Shown in pieces: positions 1 through 4,161 of a stretch of 5,188 nucleotides of DNA. The translations under genes were made by a program, and so were the position numbers. The stretch's first letter is position 1; each line of letters begins with the position of its first letter. A model generated the notes under the pieces. The model saw only the letters and a list, made by a program, of their open reading frames with translations. It had not been told where the DNA came from and made no database searches. The DNA comes from Candidatus Nomurabacteria bacterium RIFCSPLOWO2_02_FULL_42_17. GTDB taxonomy: Bacteria > Patescibacteriota > Minisyncoccia > Phycocordibacterales > MFVN01. Location: contig MFVN01000027.1 in assembly GCA_001786095.1 (NCBI GenBank), forward strand, positions 1 to 5,188, in the 5' to 3' direction.

Positions 1-4
1 GAAG

Positions 5-33
5 TTGAAAAACCTACTATTTTAATGTATTCT
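5..33 (+). promoter_or_regulatory. Probable promoter of the tRNA-Val gene
   Basis: A -35 hexamer TTGAAA (5-10, five of six to consensus) is followed by a 17-base spacer and a -10 hexamer TATTCT (28-33, four of six). Transcription would start near 40-41, a few bases before the mature tRNA 5' end at 44. The same -35 sequence and spacer length occur before the glycerate kinase gene on the other strand, which supports the call. Confidence 0.5.
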
Positions 34-43
34 CTGTGATAAC

Positions 44-119
44 GGGCGATTAGCTCAGTTGGTAGAGCGACCCCTTGACGTGGGGTAGGCCACAGGTTCG
101 AGTCCTGTATCGCCCACCA
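44..119 (+). tRNA. tRNA-Val, anticodon GAC, CCA end encoded
   Basis: The sequence folds as a complete cloverleaf. The acceptor stem pairs 44-50 with 109-115 over 7 bp. The D arm has the GCTC/GAGC stem. The anticodon stem ACCCC/GGGGT (70-74 with 82-86) closes the loop TTGACGT with anticodon GAC at 77-79. A 5-base variable loop follows, then the T stem ACAGG/CCTGT around TTCGAGT. Discriminator A116 is followed by an encoded CCA at 117-119. The GAC anticodon reads GUC (and GUU by wobble) valine codons. Position 37 is G rather than the A found, for example, in the E. coli GAC isoacceptor. The gene converges on pyk, whose stop codon lies only 16 bases beyond the CCA. The spacer is T-rich but has no strong hairpin, so how transcription ends here is unclear. 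Confidence 0.96.
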
Positions 120-135
120 TTAAATTTTCTTTTAA

Positions 136-942
136 CTAAAGCAAATTAACGGAAAGTCGATTTTCGGAAGAAAGTTTATTTTCAGCCGCCCTAACCGCTT
201 TTTCCATTGTCTCTATGGAAAGGATTGGGTACTTGCCGGTCGCGGTTTCTTCAGAAAGCATAACGGCATCGGCTCCGTTTAAAATCGCGAATTCTATATC
301 GGTTATCTCCGCCCTAGTGGGCTCGGGATTTTTGGTCATGGAAAATAACATCCCAGTCGCGACAATGACCGGCTTGCCGGCGGATTTGCAGGCCTTAATA
401 ATTTTCTCCTCAATCAAAGGAATATCTTCAAGCGGAACCTCGTTGCCTAAATCTCCGCGAGCTATCATAATCGCATCAGAAACTTTAATTATTTCATCTA
501 AATTATCCAACGCAACCTTTCTTTCTATTTTTGAAATTATTGGGATGTTTTTATTTAATTTCTTGATTTCTTCTCTTAATTTAAAAACATCACCGGCGTT
601 TCCAACAAAAGACATCGCGACATAGTCAACATTATGTTCTAGCCCAAACTTCAAATCCGCTAAATCTTTTGGCGTAATTACTTCCACGGCTTCTTTATTA
701 AATTCATGGCCCGTGTCCCCTTGCGCTCTTGGCCCAGATAAATCTTGAATAATCGGCACTTTCTTGCCAACCTCTTCCGCCATTTCTCGGATATTTTTAA
801 TATATCCCGCGTGTTCCTCATAAGTGCCCCACGAAAAATTAAGCCGGGCGACATCCATACCCGCCAAAATCATTTCCCTTATCAATCCCCTATCTTTCAT
901 CGCCGGACCAATTGTGGCAATTATCTGTGATTTACTTGGCAT
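136..942 (-). CDS. pyk: Minimal pyruvate kinase (barrel domain only, lacking B and C domains)
   Basis: Pyruvate kinase makes pyruvate and ATP from phosphoenolpyruvate and ADP, the last step of glycolysis, in the cytosol. The 268-residue product carries the A-domain (TIM barrel) landmarks in order: IATIGP (8-13), ARLNFSWG (32-39), DLSGP (67-71), DYVAMSFV (106-113), ISKIE (136-140), ARGDLGNE (161-168), VATGMLFSM (194-202), PTRAEITD (208-215) and ADAVMLSEETA (224-234). The phosphate-binding Arg33, the lysine of SKIE (138), metal ligands Glu140 and Asp164, and catalytic-loop Thr196 are kept. Usual enzymes are about 470 residues. Here the mobile B domain, normally about 100 residues after DLxGP, is replaced by about 15 residues, and the C-terminal domain is absent. 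The position normally Glu or Lys after GP is Arg72, which suggests potassium independence. The Arg two residues further on is Gln74, and the Gln of the TQM motif is Gly197. Its start lies 7 bases after the eno stop, with no Shine-Dalgarno site, so co-transcription and coupled translation are likely. Family identity is firm; full kinase activity is an inference. Confidence 0.92.
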   Translation of the reverse strand: MPSKSQIIATIGPAMKDRGLIREMILAGMDVARLNFSWGTYEEHAGYIKNIREMAEEVGKKVPIIQDLSGPRAQGDTGHEFNKEAVEVITPKDLADLKFGLEHNVDYVAMSFVGNAGDVFKLREEIKKLNKNIPIISKIERKVALDNLDEIIKVSDAIMIARGDLGNEVPLEDIPLIEEKIIKACKSAGKPVIVATGMLFSMTKNPEPTRAEITDIEFAILNGADAVMLSEETATGKYPILSIETMEKAVRAAENKLSSENRLSVNLL

Positions 943-949
943 AATGTTT

Positions 950-2143
950 TTACTTTTTGCTTATTTCAATCAACCTGCCATATTTCACTTTGCGTTCGGG
1001 TTTTGACGGCGCGCCGGATTTGAGGCCAAAACAGCCAAAAGCATAGGCGAGGTCGGCGATAAAGTCATCGTCCGTTTCCCCGCTTCGATGGCTCACGATA
1101 AGTTCTATATTGTTTTCTCGCGCTAATTTCATGGTGGCTAGAGTTTCCGAAAGTGTGCCAATTTGATTGGGTTTTATAATCATCGCATTTATGCTTTTTT
1201 TATCTATTGCCATTTGCAATCTTTCTACATTAGTCACAGTTAGGTCATCGCCAACAACTTTTAGATTTGGATTCTGTATTTTTAAATTAGCAAAACCTTC
1301 AAAATCTTCTTCGTTAAAAGGGTCTTCAATAGAAAGCAGATTAAATTCGTTTATTAAATTTTTATAAATACTCATTAATTCTTCTTTAGGAACATTTTTA
1401 TTACCAATAATATAATTGCCGTCTTTATAAAAAGAAGATGCCGCCACATCAAGCGCAAGGCGCACCTTGCCTGTTAAATTATTTTTTTCCATCGCATCGC
1501 TTAAAATCACAAGTGGTTCACGAATATCTGTAATTTTCGGCGCGTAACCACCTTCGTCGCCTAATACCAAAGATTCTTTTCCATATTTTCCTAAAATTAT
1601 TTCTTTCACGGAATTTTGAATTGTAATTCCAATCTGTACTGCTTCGCTTGCATTTTGTGTATCCGGCACTACATGATACTCTTGAAACGCAAGATTATTG
1701 TGGGTGTGTTTTCCACCATTGATTAAATTCATATATAAATACGGTGTTTTTCTCTGTAGAAGTTTAACTTCTACAAAGGTTCGTAAGTATTCAAACACTT
1801 CCATTCCTTTCACTTTCGCCGCAGTTTTTACAATAGCGATGCTTACTCCAATAATCGTATTTCCACCAAGTTTGCTTTTATTTTTTGTGCCATCAAGATT
1901 TATTAAAAACTCGTCTATTTCTTTTTGGTTTTCAATATTTTTGCCGATCAAAACCGGCGCGATTATTTCATTTATATTTTTTATGGCTTTTGCATTTTCT
2001 ATAACATACGCTTCATGCGCGCCAGTACTCGCCCCCGACGGCACAGAAAAACTAGCTGATTTATCGTCTGAATAAACCGTTACTTTAATAGTTGATTTTC
2101 CCCTAGAATCCTTTATTTCTTCCGCAAATATTTTATCTATCAT
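950..2143 (-). CDS. eno: Enolase (phosphopyruvate hydratase)
   Basis: Enolase converts 2-phosphoglycerate to phosphoenolpyruvate in the cytosol. The product has 397 residues, somewhat shorter than the usual 415-430. The N-terminal capping domain has DSRG (12-15) and the mobile loop SGASTGAHEA (36-45). The barrel holds the whole active site: His146 in NGGKHTHN, Glu155, Glu197 in GDEGG (general acid/base), Asp232 in ALDVA, Glu273 in SIEDP, Asp299 in GDD, the base Lys324 in IKPNQIG, His352-Arg353-Ser354 in SHRSGE, and Lys375 in KSGAP. The usual PVPMMN stretch before INGG is changed to PYLYMN. Just before it, residues 123-130 come from a perfect DNA palindrome that looks inserted. The start at 2143 gives the expected N-terminus. 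It has an extended -10 box about 10 bases upstream and no Shine-Dalgarno site. The next gene, pyk, uses its product, and the two very probably form an operon. Confidence 0.97.
   Translation of the reverse strand: MIDKIFAEEIKDSRGKSTIKVTVYSDDKSASFSVPSGASTGAHEAYVIENAKAIKNINEIIAPVLIGKNIENQKEIDEFLINLDGTKNKSKLGGNTIIGVSIAIVKTAAKVKGMEVFEYLRTFVEVKLLQRKTPYLYMNLINGGKHTHNNLAFQEYHVVPDTQNASEAVQIGITIQNSVKEIILGKYGKESLVLGDEGGYAPKITDIREPLVILSDAMEKNNLTGKVRLALDVAASSFYKDGNYIIGNKNVPKEELMSIYKNLINEFNLLSIEDPFNEEDFEGFANLKIQNPNLKVVGDDLTVTNVERLQMAIDKKSINAMIIKPNQIGTLSETLATMKLARENNIELIVSHRSGETDDDFIADLAYAFGCFGLKSGAPSKPERKVKYGRLIEISKK
1755..1775. repeat. Perfect 21-base palindrome inside eno, probable in-frame insertion
   Basis: The left arm TGTAGAAGTT (1755-1764) and right arm AACTTCTACA (1766-1775) are exact reverse complements around a single central T1765. 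It is 21 bases, so insertion keeps the frame, and it encodes about V124 to L129 of enolase plus parts of the flanking codons. Enolases normally have a short loop between YL and PVPMMN here; this one is about five residues longer. Its core, AGAAGTTTAACTTCT, matches 12 of 15 bases of the palindrome AGAAGTCAGACTTCT-type arms found in tsaD. The palindrome is directly visible; its mobile origin is inferred. Confidence 0.72.
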
Positions 2144-2147
2144 ACTA

Positions 2148-2176
2148 CTGTAATTTTAACATATTTTTGCTATTAT
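2148..2176 (+). promoter_or_regulatory. Weak candidate promoter of the pyrD remnant
   Basis: A -10-like TATTAT (2171-2176) is preceded at 17 bases by CTGTAA (2148-2153), only three of six to the -35 consensus. The predicted start near 2183 leaves about 7 bases before the original ATG at 2190. It overlaps the divergent eno promoter. It may be a decaying signal, since the gene itself is broken. Confidence 0.3.
2153..2161 (-). promoter_or_regulatory. Extended -10 promoter of eno-pyk
   Basis: Read on the minus strand, 2161 to 2153 is TGT followed by TAAAAT: an extended -10 TGN motif plus a -10 hexamer matching five of six bases. There is no good -35 at 16-18 bases, as is common for extended -10 promoters. 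The predicted start, near 2146, lies about 3 bases before the ATG at 2143, so the eno-pyk mRNA would be almost leaderless. Confidence 0.5.
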
Positions 2177-2189
2177 TAGCATAAACATT

Positions 2190-2760
2190 ATGAAAGATAC
2201 TCTAATTAGCGCAAGAAATTACCTTTTAGGGGGGGTTTTATAAACTAATACTAAAACCTATCTTTTTCAAATCTGATCCTGAAGTAGTCCACAACCACAT
2301 GACATCTGTGGGTATTTTCCTTGGTAAATACGTGATAACTAGAAAATTAACTGGTTTTCTTTTTAGATATTCTAACCCAATTTTAGAACAAAAAATTCTT
2401 GGTATAAATTTTAAAAATCCAATAGGTCTTTCTGCCGGCTTTGATAAAAATGCAAATTTAACAAATATATTACCTGAAGTTGGTTTTGGTTTCGCTGAGC
2501 TTGGATCTATCACAGGAGAATATTGTGATGGCAATCCTAAGCCACGACTTTGGCGCCTCAAGAAATCAAAATCTTTAGTTGTTTATTATGGTCTCAAAAA
2601 TGATGGCTGTAAAATAATTTCAAAAAGATTACAAAATAAAAAATTTAAAATTCCTATTGGTATTAGTGTGGCAAAAACAAATTGCAAAGAAACGGTAGAA
2701 ACAGAAAAAGCAATTGTAGATTATTTTAAAGCTTATCCATTCTTGTTTTATGGGTATTAA
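2190..2760 (+). pseudogene. pyrD: Broken quinone-type (class 2) dihydroorotate dehydrogenase: N-terminal frameshift and C-terminal truncation
   Basis: Intact class 2 PyrD oxidises dihydroorotate to orotate with FMN and quinone at the membrane, in pyrimidine synthesis. An ATG at 2190 opens MKDTLISARNYLLGG, then the frame meets a stop at 2241. Removing one G from the seven-G run at 2229-2235 joins it to FYKLILKPIFFKSDPEVVHN and on through the internal ATG at 2299. The restored protein shows the N-terminal membrane-associating region, ILGINFKNPIGLSAGFDKNA (FMN and substrate loop with its Lys), FAELGSITGE, GNPKPRLWRL, YYGLKNDG and GISVAKTNCKETVETEKAI. Similarity ends near Tyr at 2734-2736; seven unrelated codons lead to TAA at 2758. 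About 182 of some 340-360 residues remain. Lost are NxSxPN with the class 2 catalytic Ser and the FMN phosphate-binding glycine motifs, so no activity is expected. Downstream reading frames do not resume PyrD. The region is AT-rich (17 G/C in 2401-2460). The G-run indel alone could be a sequencing error; the truncation could not be explained that way. Confidence 0.88.
2229..2235 (+). other. Seven-G homopolymer carrying the pyrD frameshift
   Basis: Bases 2229-2235 are seven consecutive G. With six, codons GGG GGG TTT TAT continue the PyrD frame; with seven, translation stops at 2241-2243. Homopolymeric G runs are prone to slippage during replication, and also to miscounting by some sequencing methods. 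Confidence 0.8.
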
Positions 2761-2816
2761 AAGGAAAATTCTTTAGAGCTTTTTTTGTTTCTTCACCGTA
2801 GTATAATTTCATATAG

Positions 2817-4097
2817 TTATTTTCTAATTAGTAAAATCATCAAATCCGACACATTTGCGCCGGTGGCGCCGGTAAGAATCATATTGCCAGATTTTTGGAA
2901 GATTGGATATACGTCGAAATTTTTCAAAGAAGTATCTATATTAATTCCAGTTTTTTCCACGTTTTCATAAGTTTGTTTATCTATTATCGCGCCAGCAGAA
3001 TCAGAATTATCCATACCGTCGCTTGCTAATGGAATAAATACGGAATTTTCATCCACAATCTTATCTTTCACCGCGCGTAGCGCCATAAAAAGATTCCTGC
3101 CTCCGCTTCCACCCTTTTTCGTCACTTCAAGTTTGGGTTCGCCGGCGGCGAGAATTACAAAACCAGTCGGCTCTTTTTGCGCCGAAAATATTTTTTTAAG
3201 CACCACGTCTATATTTTCATATAATTCTGTGGAAATTATTTTTGCTTCCAAGCCAAGCTCTTTTGATTTTTTCACCATTGCCTCTACTGCTGTTTTATTT
3301 GAAACTAATACAAAGTTATGTACTTTTTCAAAATATTTATCTTCTTTCGGGGTTTCAACTAAATCAAACTTACCTAAATTATGCTCGTGAATTATCATTT
3401 CCGCGTCATGCACCGTGGTTTTGTCTTTATAGGTCGGGCCTGAAGCCACATCTTCAAAACGATCTCCCGGCACATCGGAAAAAATCAAGCCGATGACGGT
3501 CGCAGGATAAGCGATTTTTGCTAATCCCCCGCCCTTTAAAAAAGATAAGTGTTTTCTGATTGTGTTTATTTCAGTAATTGTTTGCCCGCATTTTAAAAAT
3601 ACATCATAAAGTTGCCGGCCTTGCGTGCATTCGCTTTCCGGATAACATAAAAGCGCGGAACCTCCTCCGGAAATAATCGCGATAACAAGATCATCTTCGT
3701 TTAATTGATCCGCTATTTCAAATATCTTTTTACCTGCTTCGATATTTACCTCGGATGGGCGTGGATGAGTGCCGACAAAAGTTTGAATATAATCACAGGT
3801 AATTTTTTGAAGACCAATAACAACGCCTTCTTTTATTTTATCCTCGAGAATTTTTTCCAAAGCCATGGCGGCGTCGCAAGACGCTTTTCCGAAACCGACA
3901 ACTTTGATTCTCTTAAATTTAGATAAATCAAAACTCTGCCCTTGTACTAAAAGGATATTATTTTCTAGTTTTATAGAATCTAAAATAACTTTTTCCGTAT
4001 TAATAGCATCGAGTCCAGCTTCGGCTATAAGCAGAGCTGTTTCTCTGTTTTTTGTTGTTGCTAATTCTTTAAAATTTTTAATCCAACGCTCTTTCAT
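2817..4097 (-). CDS. gckA: Glycerate 2-kinase (MOFRL / GckA-TtuD family)
   Basis: The enzyme phosphorylates D-glycerate with ATP to 2-phosphoglycerate, the substrate of the enolase encoded nearby on the same strand. The 426-residue product has the usual two-part layout. The N-terminal DUF4147-type domain holds VVGFGKAS (66-73, with a conserved Lys71), VGTHPRP (108-114), AIISGGGSALL (140-150), INTIRKHLSFLKGGGLA (177-193) and SDVPGD followed by ASGPT (207-222). The C-terminal MOFRL domain holds AAGEP (317-321), GGSGGRNLFMAL (329-340, conserved Arg334), LASDGMDNSDSAGAIID (357-373) and ILTGATGANVSDL (407-419). Length is normal for the family and no key motif is lost. The MOFRL segment usually reads GTDGxDG; here it is SDGMDNSD, a modest deviation. 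The start at 4097 has a good promoter immediately upstream and no Shine-Dalgarno site. The gene diverges from tsaD across 64 bases, and its 3' end faces the truncated end of pyrD. Confidence 0.93.
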   Translation of the reverse strand: MKERWIKNFKELATTKNRETALLIAEAGLDAINTEKVILDSIKLENNILLVQGQSFDLSKFKRIKVVGFGKASCDAAMALEKILEDKIKEGVVIGLQKITCDYIQTFVGTHPRPSEVNIEAGKKIFEIADQLNEDDLVIAIISGGGSALLCYPESECTQGRQLYDVFLKCGQTITEINTIRKHLSFLKGGGLAKIAYPATVIGLIFSDVPGDRFEDVASGPTYKDKTTVHDAEMIIHEHNLGKFDLVETPKEDKYFEKVHNFVLVSNKTAVEAMVKKSKELGLEAKIISTELYENIDVVLKKIFSAQKEPTGFVILAAGEPKLEVTKKGGSGGRNLFMALRAVKDKIVDENSVFIPLASDGMDNSDSAGAIIDKQTYENVEKTGINIDTSLKNFDVYPIFQKSGNMILTGATGANVSDLMILLIRK

Positions 4098-4107
4098 TTA
4101 GAGCTTT

Positions 4108-4136
4108 ATAATACCCTAAAATGAGTAATGTTTCAA
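4108..4136 (-). promoter_or_regulatory. Promoter of the glycerate 2-kinase gene
   Basis: On the minus strand a -35 TTGAAA (4136-4131) is followed after exactly 17 bases by a -10 TATTAT (4113-4108), each five of six to consensus. The predicted start near 4101-4098 falls at or within a few bases of the ATG at 4097, so the transcript would be leaderless or nearly so. It shares a 64-base intergenic region with the divergent tsaD promoter. Confidence 0.65.
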
Positions 4137-4148
4137 TTTAATACATAG

Positions 4149-4154
4149 TATAAT
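4149..4154 (+). promoter_or_regulatory. -10 box of tsaD
   Basis: This is a perfect TATAAT. No convincing -35 is found at 16-18 bases upstream (TAATGT at 17). The start of transcription 7-8 bases downstream would fall on 4161-4162, that is on the A of the ATG itself, predicting a leaderless tsaD mRNA. There is no Shine-Dalgarno-like sequence in the A-rich spacer. Confidence 0.6.
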
Positions 4155-4161
4155 TAAAAAT

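Noticed and set aside
120..135. AT-rich TTAAA...TTTTAA spacer between the tRNA and pyk as a bidirectional terminator
   Set aside because: The possible stem is short, imperfect and has no G/C pairs, so it does not meet the usual terminator pattern.
1007..1017. GGCGCGCC palindrome in eno
   Set aside because: It encodes the conserved SGAP motif and is only 8 bases, so it needs no special explanation.
2299..2760. A complete 153-residue gene starting at the internal ATG at 2299
   Set aside because: Clear PyrD N-terminal sequence continues upstream of this ATG to the seven-G run, and the C-terminal half is missing, so it is a fragment and not a stand-alone gene.
2761..2816. Terminator for the convergent pyrD and glycerate kinase genes (T-run at 2780-2786)
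   Set aside because: I found no stable stem next to the T-run; only weak AT pairings such as AAAG with CTTT.
2858..2875. Tandem GCGCCGGTG / GCGCCGGT in the glycerate kinase gene
   Set aside because: It encodes the conserved TGATGAN motif of the MOFRL domain, where two similar codon pairs arise naturally.
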